A stretch of DNA of 64,000 nt, taken from Corynebacterium pseudokroppenstedtii (GTDB lineage Bacteria > Actinomycetota > Actinomycetes > Mycobacteriales > Mycobacteriaceae). Positions 13,338 through 20,599 of the stretch are shown piece by piece (position 1 is the stretch's first letter; each line of letters begins with the position of its first letter). The notes under the pieces are model-generated. The model was not told the DNA's origin, did no database searches, and worked only from the letters and a program-made list of their open reading frames with translations. Location of the stretch: NCBI RefSeq assembly GCF_019754945.1, contig NZ_JAEUWU010000005.1:62001-126000 (forward strand), read 5' to 3'. The position numbers and the translations under genes were made by a program.

Positions 13338-14480
13338 ATGACCTCTTCCTCGTCCTCGCCCGACCGTGCTCAATCTGCCCGCTCCCAATCCGGCCGCCCC
13401 TCGCCGATTCCCGTCGTCCTGACCATCGCCGGCTCCGATTCCTCCGGCGGCGCGGGAATCCAAGCCGATCTCAAAACCATTTCCGCACTGGGCGGCTACG
13501 GGTGCGTCGCCATCACCGCCGTGACCGCGCAAAACACACGAGGCGTCGACGCCGCCGAATACATGAGCCCCGGCTTCGTCGCCCAGCAAATTCGATCAGT
13601 GGCCGACGATTACCCGATCGACGCGATCAAAATCGGAATGGTGGGCAGTTCTTCCATTGCCGACGCCATCGTCGCGGAGCTCACCGCGCTATCGTTTGCT
13701 GGACCGGTGGTGTGGGATCCAGTGATGGTGGCCTCCAGTGGCAGCTCGCTTGTCGACGACGAAACGACGGCGACCAGCGGTTTTGTGGACCTCGCCCGAC
13801 GTGCGGACGCGTTGACTCCTAACGGGCGCGAGCTCGTCGGGCTCTGCGACATGGCGGGGGTAGCGGTGCCCGCAACGCTGCGGAAGCATCTTGACGCTAT
13901 TGATTCTCAAGGCTTGGATAGCGGTAGCCCGAGCGTGTCCGCTGCGGGTGGAAGCCATAGCGAAGAAAATGTCGACCCCGGCGAAGAGCATGCCAGCAAA
14001 AGCGAAAACAACGTCGGCAATGAGGAAACCACGGTAGAAGGCGAATCCCTGACGTCGGCAATTGCGGAGGCGGCGTCGGCGTTGTCGGAAGCTTTGGCTA
14101 CGGTCATTGTTGTCACCGGTGGTCCTGATAATGGTTTCGGCGATGATGGCCCGAAGGTCACCGAGGTTGTTGCCGATCGTGAGCAGACGGCGTTGCTGAG
14201 CCACGACAGGGTGGCGACGACGAATACGCACGGGACAGGCTGCACGTTTAGTTCGGCTCTGGCCACGTACGCCGGCCTTTCCACGCACCCTGACGTATCC
14301 GCCTGCGATTGGCGAGCTGCAGTTCACGATGCAGCCACTTGGACGCGCCGGGCATTAGTGGCGGCGGACCCCCTTGACTTCGCGATCGGGCTCCACCGGA
14401 ACAGGGATAGCAGCGGTACGCCCGAGCCGGCTCACGTGAACGGGAATGCGCCGTTGGACCACTTTTGGGAGCATCGATAA
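13338..14480 (+). CDS. thiD: Hydroxymethylpyrimidine/phosphomethylpyrimidine kinase ThiD
   Basis: Phosphorylates HMP and HMP-P for thiamine synthesis. The ribokinase-like fold is clear: [20 protein letters not shown] (27-46), IKIGMVGS (98-104), [10 protein letters not shown] (126-135), and the phosphate/anion-hole motif HGTGCTFSS (298-306). The protein is 380 residues, much longer than the usual ~265. The excess is a Ser/Glu/Asn-rich insert at about 186-240 in front of the ATP-binding VIVVTGG strand, plus an N-terminal Ser-rich tail and a C-terminal extension. There is no ThiE domain, consistent with thiE being separate. It stands alone, divergent from the exporter operon. Confidence 0.93.
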   Translation: MTSSSSSPDRAQSARSQSGRPSPIPVVLTIAGSDSSGGAGIQADLKTISALGGYGCVAITAVTAQNTRGVDAAEYMSPGFVAQQIRSVADDYPIDAIKIGMVGSSSIADAIVAELTALSFAGPVVWDPVMVASSGSSLVDDETTATSGFVDLARRADALTPNGRELVGLCDMAGVAVPATLRKHLDAIDSQGLDSGSPSVSAAGGSHSEENVDPGEEHASKSENNVGNEETTVEGESLTSAIAEAASALSEALATVIVVTGGPDNGFGDDGPKVTEVVADREQTALLSHDRVATTNTHGTGCTFSSALATYAGLSTHPDVSACDWRAAVHDAATWTRRALVAADPLDFAIGLHRNRDSSGTPEPAHVNGNAPLDHFWEHR

Positions 14481-14534
14481 TCAGCCCCACACCCGGTCGC
14501 GGCACACCCCGCACAACTCCTCCGACCAGTGCTT

Positions 14535-15029
14535 TTACAGCTCCGGCATCCCCGCGATGTACGCCGCCTGCCCGACGTGCTGGGCAGCGTCGTCGACAAT
14601 CGAAACCATGCGCACACCGCGCGTGACCTCGGGCGTCCAATCGCGGTCGATCACCTCGTCCCAATCAACGTCCGACTTCGCGTACGCGATGAGCGCGTTC
14701 AAAGTCTCAATGACATAGGACACGAGCAGTTCTTGATCATTAACGACGATGGACCGCGCTTCCTCGGCCGAGTGCCCGTAGCCGAGCGAATCGCCGTTGT
14801 CGAGGGCGAAACGCTCCTTGAAACCATGGGTGGTCCAAACCTGCTCGGAGCCGTTGAGCTGCGATAATTGCATATCAACCTCCCGGCCCGCGTGCCAGAG
14901 GAGCCACGCGATGGAATTGTCGTGGCCACCGGGGTGAGCGTTGAGCTGGGTCGGGGCGAGGTTGGGGAGGCCCTTCGCGGCGTCGATGGGTCGTGAGGCG
15001 AAATCAACGAAAATGTCGGTAGCGTTCAT
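14535..15029 (-). CDS. DinB/DUF664-like four-helix protein
   Basis: Small soluble protein of the DinB-like superfamily, 164 residues. Family members are metal-binding four-helix bundles, and several actinobacterial ones are mycothiol-dependent transferases. Visible candidate metal ligands are the His in LLWHAGREVD and the late HVGQAAYI. Start choice: ATG 15029 gives MNATDIFVDF; a GTG at 15044 is also in frame and only five codons longer. It converges with thiD (54-base gap). The precise reaction is not readable. Confidence 0.75.
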   Translation of the reverse strand: MNATDIFVDFASRPIDAAKGLPNLAPTQLNAHPGGHDNSIAWLLWHAGREVDMQLSQLNGSEQVWTTHGFKERFALDNGDSLGYGHSAEEARSIVVNDQELLVSYVIETLNALIAYAKSDVDWDEVIDRDWTPEVTRGVRMVSIVDDAAQHVGQAAYIAGMPEL

Positions 15030-15167
15030 ATTTCCGTTGTACACGGGACGCTGTGTGGCTGCAGATCAGTGGCGTGTGGCGGTGTGCGCGTGGCGTCGGC
15101 TTTATCGCAGCGTGCGCCGTCGTCGTCGGGCGCCGAAAACCGTCGGCAAGCGTCGAAAATCGATGAC

Positions 15168-15644
15168 CTAGATCCGCATACTCATGTGCTTGTGCGGCCG
15201 CCCAGCTTCCTCGAATTCCTCCCCATCAACCACGAAGCCGAAGCGCTCGTACCAATCGACGAGGTGGGACTGGGCGTCGACCTCGATCAACGCGCCCTTG
15301 TTGGGGTCGATCCCCGCCGCTCGCTCGGTACACACCTCGAGGGCCTTTTTCACCAGCTGCGTCGCGATCCCGTGCCCGCGCGCATCGTTGGCCACACACA
15401 CGCGGCCGATGTGCTGCCCCTCGTCGGGTTTCCCGAAAACTCGGGCTGTTCCGACCAGATGCACGCCACCTTCGGTCTCGTAAGCCAGAAGGTGCTGAGT
15501 CCCGGGGTGAATGTCGATATCGTCGATCTCTTTGTAGGGGCTTTCCTGTTCGTGGACAAAAACATCGACGCGGAGTTTGTACAGCTCATGGACCTGGGCG
15601 GCGGTCATGTCCATGAGGCGCTTGCCGGTGAGATAGACGCTCAC
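15168..15644 (-). CDS. ElaA-like GNAT N-acetyltransferase
   Basis: GNAT-fold acyltransferase, 158 residues. It has the ElaA-type N-terminus (LYKLRVDVFVHEQESPYKEID) and the acetyl-CoA-binding segment GRVCVANDARGHGIATQLV, ending in the WYERFGF motif. The acceptor substrate is unknown. The GTG start at 15644 overlaps the stop of the upstream dehydrogenase gene by one base, so the pair is coupled and probably one operon. A non-coding gap of about 140 bases separates it from the DinB-like gene. Confidence 0.85.
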   Translation of the reverse strand: MSVYLTGKRLMDMTAAQVHELYKLRVDVFVHEQESPYKEIDDIDIHPGTQHLLAYETEGGVHLVGTARVFGKPDEGQHIGRVCVANDARGHGIATQLVKKALEVCTERAAGIDPNKGALIEVDAQSHLVDWYERFGFVVDGEEFEEAGRPHKHMSMRI

Positions 15645-16615
15645 TAGGCCTCCTCGCTGGTCGCCTCGGCGTACACGGCGCGGATGGAATCAGCCGACTC
15701 CTCTAATTTCTCCTGTTCCCAGGCGTCGACAATCGGTGGGAGGCGACGAATCAGGCCCTCGGATCCCAACACCGCGGGCACCGACATGGAGATGTCGCCC
15801 AAGCCGTACTCGCCATCAAGGCGTGAGCAGACCGGGTGGACGGAGCGCTCGTTCAGCAGAACGGACTTGGCCAACACGTTGGCGGAGCGAGCCACACCCG
15901 CGTCGGTCCATCCTTTCGCGAAGAAAACGTCGTAGGCCGAGTCAACGACGCGCTGTTTAATGTCCTCGCGGGACGGTAGATCCTTGCCATTCCAACGTTC
16001 GAGCTCAGACCAGGAAACGCCCTGCACATTGAGATTAGACAGAATCGGCACTGCGGTCGTGCCATGCTCACCCATCATGTAGCCGGTCACCGACTTAGGG
16101 TCAATATTGAGCTCTTGCGCAATAGCCCAGCGCAGACGAGCTGAATCGAGCATGGTTCCGGTGCCCAGCACTTTCGAGGCCGGGTAATCGAATTCTGTCG
16201 AGGCGATCTGAACGACAGCATCCAGAGGATTCGTGATGAAAATGATGACTGGTTCCTTCGTGCGCTCAGACACATTCTTCATGACGTCACGAGCGGCTTG
16301 TGCTCCCACCTTAGCCAGTAGAGAACGGGGAGGAACGTAATCCGGGCGATCCGGATCAGGCACAATTGACGCGCCCGCTGCGCAAATGATCACGTCAGCG
16401 TCACGGGTGTCGTCGTACGTGCCCTCATGGATATACGTGTTTGTCGTTCCGGGTACACCGGTTGATTGAGAATGGTCGAGCCCCTCGCCGAGAGCTAGCC
16501 CCTCTTTCGTGTCTATGACCGCAATTTCGGAGTACAGGCCTGACGCCATCGCAAATGTGACCACCGACGAGCCGACGTGGCCTAGGCCTACCACCACAAG
16601 TTTCGTTGAATGCAT
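15644..16615 (-). CDS. L-lactate/2-hydroxyacid dehydrogenase (LDH/MDH family)
   Basis: NAD-dependent 2-hydroxyacid dehydrogenase, 323 residues. Visible features are the Rossmann loop VVGLGHVGSS (about 6-15), the Asp of VIDTKE, a substrate-loop Arg in VPPRSLLAK, ITNPLDAVV, the second Arg in LDSARLRW and the catalytic His in GEHGTT. The usual LDH sequence at the last site is GEHGDS, so this enzyme could prefer a bulkier 2-oxoacid, as hydroxyisocaproate dehydrogenases do; lactate remains possible. ATG 16615 is chosen; a GTG at 16651 would add 12 unlikely residues. It is the first gene of a pair with the GNAT gene. Confidence 0.85.
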   Translation of the reverse strand: MHSTKLVVVGLGHVGSSVVTFAMASGLYSEIAVIDTKEGLALGEGLDHSQSTGVPGTTNTYIHEGTYDDTRDADVIICAAGASIVPDPDRPDYVPPRSLLAKVGAQAARDVMKNVSERTKEPVIIFITNPLDAVVQIASTEFDYPASKVLGTGTMLDSARLRWAIAQELNIDPKSVTGYMMGEHGTTAVPILSNLNVQGVSWSELERWNGKDLPSREDIKQRVVDSAYDVFFAKGWTDAGVARSANVLAKSVLLNERSVHPVCSRLDGEYGLGDISMSVPAVLGSEGLIRRLPPIVDAWEQEKLEESADSIRAVYAEATSEEA

Positions 16616-16717
16616 ACTTATTACAGTAGAGCGTCTAGGTTTGTTGGTCACGCAGACCTCGGTGTTTGAGTGGCCATAGTGTGTCGGTGTTTAGCTGCCG
16701 CACACTCTGCAAAACTC

Positions 16718-16747
16718 GGAGACGTGGCCACTTGGAGACGTGGCCAC
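16718..16747. repeat. Two direct copies of a 14-bp unit
   Basis: GGAGACGTGGCCAC occurs at 16718-16731 and again at 16734-16747, with two bases between. Each copy contains the palindrome GTGGCCAC. The pair lies in the 141-base gap after the permease stop and before the dehydrogenase start, so it may be a regulator site for the dehydrogenase gene or part of a transcript end. Confidence 0.6.
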
Positions 16748-16756
16748 ATAGGTGGA

Positions 16757-18559
16757 CTATGCCTTTACCGGAGCAAGAACGGCGTCCCCTTCAGGCTTCT
16801 CAGGGTCTATCGTCGTATCCGTCGCGTCCTTGTTCGTTGTTTCGCCGCGAGCTTCGCGCGTAATCGCATCGGCAAGGAATTCGACCCGCTCGGCCGGGAA
16901 AGAAAAGTGGATTGCCATCCAATAAATTGCCAGCGAGAACACGATGATGACGGGGACGGCAGTGTCGAAGTGGAGCAGGCCGATTCCGCCGTCGTAGTCT
17001 CCCAGATAGGAGATGATGGCAAGTCCGGCAAGCCATGGGATGTACCAAAAGCCCGCGCGGAAAGCCATGTTGTAGCGGTTCATTGCCTCGTGGCGGCTGA
17101 AGGCTTTATTGACAGCAAGGAGAACTAACCCCAGCTCCATAGCGATGAAGAGTTTAAGGTCGGTGGTCCAGCCGGTCCAGTACACCAGCAGGTTCGAGGA
17201 GATGAACCCCAGCATGGGCAGAAGATGCCCGAACGGTGCTTTGAAGGTGCGTTGATGGTGAGGCAGCCGGTTGCGCAATGCCGCCATCGTTAGTGGACCT
17301 GAGGCAAAGGATAGGACTGTGGCCGACGAAATAAACCCGGCCATTTGTTGCCACGAGGGGAAGGGGAGGAAGAGCACGAGTCCGACGACAAAAGCGACGA
17401 TCATGGAGATAACGGGGGCTCCGTGGCGGTTCGTTGTGGCCAGTTTAGCTGGGGCGTTGCCGTTTCGGGCCATGCCATGCGAGATTCGGGCGGTGGTCGT
17501 GACGTAGATGAGTCCGGTATCTGCGGGTGAGACGATGGCGTCGATGTAGAGGAGAACGGCTAACCAGCCTGCTCCTAGCATCGTCGAGATTGCCGCGAGT
17601 GGGCCGAATGAGTCGTTGAAGTTGAGGTTGGACCAATGTCCGCCCATATTGGCGATAACGCTATGTGGAAGAACACCAAGGAAAGCTGTCTGAAGTCCAA
17701 CGTAAATCAAAATACAAATAAGAACGGATCCGACGACGGCAAGGGGAACATTTCGACGTGGATTACTCGTTTCGCCGGCCAATTCGATGCCTTGGCGAAA
17801 ACCTAGGAAAGAAAAAACGATTCCGGAGGTTGCAATGGCGGTGAAGACGCCGTGCCAACCGTGGGAGAAAAAGCCTTCCCCTGCGGTGAAGTTGCTGCCG
17901 TGGAAACCTAAGGCGACAAAGGAAACGATGACCAGGCTAATAATCCCTAGTTTCCACCACACTAGGACGTTATTGATACGGCTGAACCAACGGATTCCGA
18001 AGTAATTGATGACGACGAACACCGCCATGAGCAGTACTGCCACCGCAATTCCCAACGGCGTAAGTGTGTGGACGGTTTGACCGCTGACCACATGTTCATG
18101 CGTGAACGGGCCGTATTTCGTGGCATAGGTGAGGGCTCCCATGACTTCGATTGGAGGAAGTGCGAGAGCCGCAATCCAGTTGATCCATCCGGTCATATAT
18201 GAGGCGAAACCGCCGAACACGACGTGAGGGTAGCGCACCACCCCGCCCGAGAGAGGGAACATGGTACCGAGCTCTGCGTAGCACAGGGCTATAAACAGGA
18301 TCATGACCCCGCCTAGTGCCCATGAGATTATTGCTGATGGACCTGCCGCTTGAGCAGCCACCATTGACCCGAACAGCCATCCGGAGCCGATGATAGATCC
18401 GACGCTAGCGAACAACAGACCAATACTCCCGACGCCGCGGTGTAAGGAATGGTCCGCTCGAGCGGTGGTGGAGATTGTGTTAGCGGTGCCCGCTGTTTTT
18501 GTGGCGGTTCGCCCGCGAACGAATCCCGACATTTTTGGTGTGACCTCAGGCGATGCCAT
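16757..18559 (-). CDS. APC-superfamily amino acid/polyamine permease
   Basis: Inner-membrane permease, 600 residues with about twelve hydrophobic spans. The APC signature stretch is visible near the first span (GSIIGSGWLFGSMVAAQAAG), and WINWIAALALPPIEVM marks a later one. A polar N-terminal ~45 residues and a charged C-terminal tail (about 565-600) are cytosolic. ATG 18559 is chosen because AGGGAG lies just before it; the frame is open to 18583. The substrate is not predictable from sequence. The palindrome at 18578-18593 sits in its leader and could be an operator. Confidence 0.88.
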   Translation of the reverse strand: MASPEVTPKMSGFVRGRTATKTAGTANTISTTARADHSLHRGVGSIGLLFASVGSIIGSGWLFGSMVAAQAAGPSAIISWALGGVMILFIALCYAELGTMFPLSGGVVRYPHVVFGGFASYMTGWINWIAALALPPIEVMGALTYATKYGPFTHEHVVSGQTVHTLTPLGIAVAVLLMAVFVVINYFGIRWFSRINNVLVWWKLGIISLVIVSFVALGFHGSNFTAGEGFFSHGWHGVFTAIATSGIVFSFLGFRQGIELAGETSNPRRNVPLAVVGSVLICILIYVGLQTAFLGVLPHSVIANMGGHWSNLNFNDSFGPLAAISTMLGAGWLAVLLYIDAIVSPADTGLIYVTTTARISHGMARNGNAPAKLATTNRHGAPVISMIVAFVVGLVLFLPFPSWQQMAGFISSATVLSFASGPLTMAALRNRLPHHQRTFKAPFGHLLPMLGFISSNLLVYWTGWTTDLKLFIAMELGLVLLAVNKAFSRHEAMNRYNMAFRAGFWYIPWLAGLAIISYLGDYDGGIGLLHFDTAVPVIIVFSLAIYWMAIHFSFPAERVEFLADAITREARGETTNKDATDTTIDPEKPEGDAVLAPVKA

Positions 18560-18577
18560 CTCGGTCTCCCTTCCTGT

Positions 18578-18593
18578 GAACAATCAATTGTTC
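18578..18593. promoter_or_regulatory. Palindromic candidate operator before the APC permease
   Basis: GAACAATcaATTGTTC is a perfect 7-2-7 inverted repeat 18 bases upstream of the permease start. Perfect dyads of this size next to a start are typical of regulator binding sites; the regulator is not identifiable. Confidence 0.45.
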
Positions 18594-19082
18594 GTTACGC
18601 TAGACCTCTCCCGAATAATTCTTAGTATCGGAAACAATAATTTAATATTTCTTTGCATTTTTGCTGTTCAGGTGCGCGTTAGTAACACGACGGAAATAAA
18701 ACACGATGGTGTTGTGAATCTGTCGGTATCTCAGCCGGAATTGTGGACACGCCTCACGGTTGCGATGTGACGCCTAAGAATTTTCGGCCACTTTCGGTAT
18801 ATGCCGTCGCTTTTTCGTAGGGACAATGTATGCCCCACACTTTTAGCATGTCGGAGGTCTCGGCAGCGGTGGTGACATGGACAACGTTGAGATTAATGGC
18901 TGATGTGTGGGGTACGCACCGGCTTCGGCGCATCCACGTAGTAATCCTGGAGGAGGGGAGACACTATGTCGCAGAAATGTTGACGTTGTGACCGGGGAGG
19001 GGTAGGTTCGCTTTCAATACATAGACCGCTCGGTCTATTCCGGACGAGCGGTACTTAGACAACGTAGTACGAAGGCGAACCC
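18594..19082. other. Intergenic region between the permease and cysZ-like genes
   Basis: About 490 bases with no convincing protein gene. It is AT-rich near 18610-18670, where the permease promoter should lie. It holds a five-codon ORF (MSQKC, 18966-18983) preceded by a very strong GGAGGAGGGG, and the McbR-type operator at 19022-19037. Otherwise I see nothing specific. Confidence 0.6.
19022..19037. promoter_or_regulatory. McbR-type operator upstream of the TSUP gene
   Basis: TAGACCGCTCGGTCTA fits the TAGAC-N6-GTCTA consensus known for the corynebacterial sulfur regulator McbR, with both arms perfect. It lies 45 bases before the cysZ-like start, the expected place for repression by the TetR-type McbR. 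Confidence 0.8.
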
Positions 19083-20123
19083 ATGGAAGCAATAATTATT
19101 TTTCTTCTGATCGGCGTTGGTGCGCAGCTGGTCAAGGGAAGCATGGGGATGGCCTACGGGGTTACCTCAACAACACTGCTGGTGTTTACCGGCGTGCAGG
19201 CAGCAACAGCGTCAGCAATCGTCCATCTCGTTGAGGTGGGCACGACCCTTGCACTGGGCCTTAGCCACTGGAAAATGGGAAACGTCGACTGGAAACTGGC
19301 TTTATCGTTAGGTGCTCCAGGCGCGCTCGGAGCATTTGTTGGCGCACGTGTTCTCGGTCAAGCGAGCTCCTCGGCAGCGCGACCGGTGACCGCTGCGATC
19401 CTTGTGGCCTTGGGGACGCTTATTGTGTTGCGATTTGTCGGACTCATCACCATTCAAACGAAGACAGTGTGGGGGCCGAAGCGCCTCGGTGCCCTCGGTG
19501 TGGTGGTCGGCGGTTTGGATGCCACGGGTGGCGGTGGCTGGGGAACAATGACTACATCAACGCTGATGGCCGCCGGAAAACGGGAGCCGAGACGAATAGT
19601 CGGTACAGTCTTGGCCGCGCAATTCTTCGTCGCCACCGCAGCGACGCTGGGCTTCATTCCCGTACTGGCTAGAGAAGTTGAACACCATGCGGCGCCAGCA
19701 TTAGGCCTATTCATAGGTGGGATTATTACCGCTCCGTTTGCTGCGTGGCTTGCCGGGAAAGTTAATGCGTCAGTACTCGGCGGAGCGGTTGGCGTGTTGC
19801 TTGTAGGGCTGAATGTCAAGGTTTTACTCGACGCCCTTGGTGTTAGCCATGCATCTCACTGGGAAGCAGTCGTCTTTGCTGCCGGTTTTGGAATGATTGC
19901 AGGCAATTGGGCCCGGCAATACGCTCAGTCCCGGGAGGGAAAGAACAGTTCAGGCCGATATTTGACGCATAACGACGCTGGCTCACGTCGAGGAACTATC
20001 TCGCGTTATCCCGGGTCCGACGAGCATACGGATGTGCGTGGCGCAGAAGCGATCAAGACAAGCACTGCCGGTCTCGCACCTGAGCAGACATCTAGTCCAG
20101 TTTCAGGGGCACGATGTCCCTAA
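19083..20123 (+). CDS. cysZ: TSUP (TauE/SafE) family membrane transporter, CysZ-like
   Basis: Membrane transporter of the TSUP family, 346 residues with about eight hydrophobic spans through residue ~275. Family members carry sulfite, sulfate or sulfonate-related anions, and the corynebacterial CysZ is a TSUP protein coupled to sulfate assimilation. Family features are the Gly-rich GAQLVKGSMGMAYG near the N-terminus and the matching GGLDATGGGGWGTM halfway (internal repeat of the fold). The last ~70 residues are a polar Ser/Arg/Thr-rich tail outside the fold. It lies directly ahead of the cys cluster, and an McbR-type operator stands before each. Import versus export direction is not decided by sequence. 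Confidence 0.82.
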   Translation: MEAIIIFLLIGVGAQLVKGSMGMAYGVTSTTLLVFTGVQAATASAIVHLVEVGTTLALGLSHWKMGNVDWKLALSLGAPGALGAFVGARVLGQASSSAARPVTAAILVALGTLIVLRFVGLITIQTKTVWGPKRLGALGVVVGGLDATGGGGWGTMTTSTLMAAGKREPRRIVGTVLAAQFFVATAATLGFIPVLAREVEHHAAPALGLFIGGIITAPFAAWLAGKVNASVLGGAVGVLLVGLNVKVLLDALGVSHASHWEAVVFAAGFGMIAGNWARQYAQSREGKNSSGRYLTHNDAGSRRGTISRYPGSDEHTDVRGAEAIKTSTAGLAPEQTSSPVSGARCP

Positions 20124-20134
20124 ATTCGAAGTAA

Positions 20135-20150
20135 TAGACAGAGCGGTCTA
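20135..20150. promoter_or_regulatory. McbR-type operator upstream of the cysI operon
   Basis: TAGACAGAGCGGTCTA again matches TAGAC-N6-GTCTA with perfect arms. It lies 12 bases after the cysZ-like stop and 450 bases before cysI. The promoter of the cys operon is therefore probably close to here, leaving a long 5' leader. Confidence 0.78.
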
Positions 20151-20362
20151 GAATTTGGGCACAATTAAAAACAGCTTGGTCTGCCACTAGGGGGTCGACT
20201 GGGACTCTGAGGTTAGGCAGTGCGCTGGTTGCATACAACCCCGTTTATCGAGTGAAAGAGCTTCAATGAGGCACGTCATAAGTGTTTCGTAAACGACGAG
20301 TTGTGGTGATCCTTCCGGGCGGGGTCAGAGCAATCACCGTGCGAGCGATCGTGGAGTACCCA

Positions 20363-20485
20363 ATGCACTATCCCCACCGGCGAGGAACCGACGCCCCACG
20401 CCACGTCGTCGCCGTCGACGTCTCCAACCATTGTTGCCGTATGAAAGCCAGATATTGCTGGTCAGATGGTGAGAACGCTGTCTAA
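20363..20485 (+). CDS. Candidate 40-residue Cys-rich leader peptide ahead of cysI
   Basis: A short ORF with ATG at 20363, six bases after GGAG, and TAA at 20483-20485, 114 bases before cysI. It encodes two adjacent Cys codons (…SNHCCRMK…, codons 24-25) and a third Cys followed by Trp (YCW). Actinobacterial sulfur operons are known to carry cysteine-rich upstream ORFs that sense charged tRNA-Cys, and the placement between the McbR-type operator and cysI fits that. I see no classical terminator after it, so the mechanism is open. The start could be further upstream, since the frame is open from 20282. It may also be a chance ORF. Confidence 0.45.
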   Translation: MHYPHRRGTDAPRHVVAVDVSNHCCRMKARYCWSDGENAV

Positions 20486-20599
20486 CCAGGATGACAGGCC
20501 GCGGCGTTTGATCCGACAGCCCCGCGATGTGACATTCCGAGTTCTCAACGCAACCCAATTAATCCGGCTTCTCGCCACACCCCAACGAAGGACAAAACA

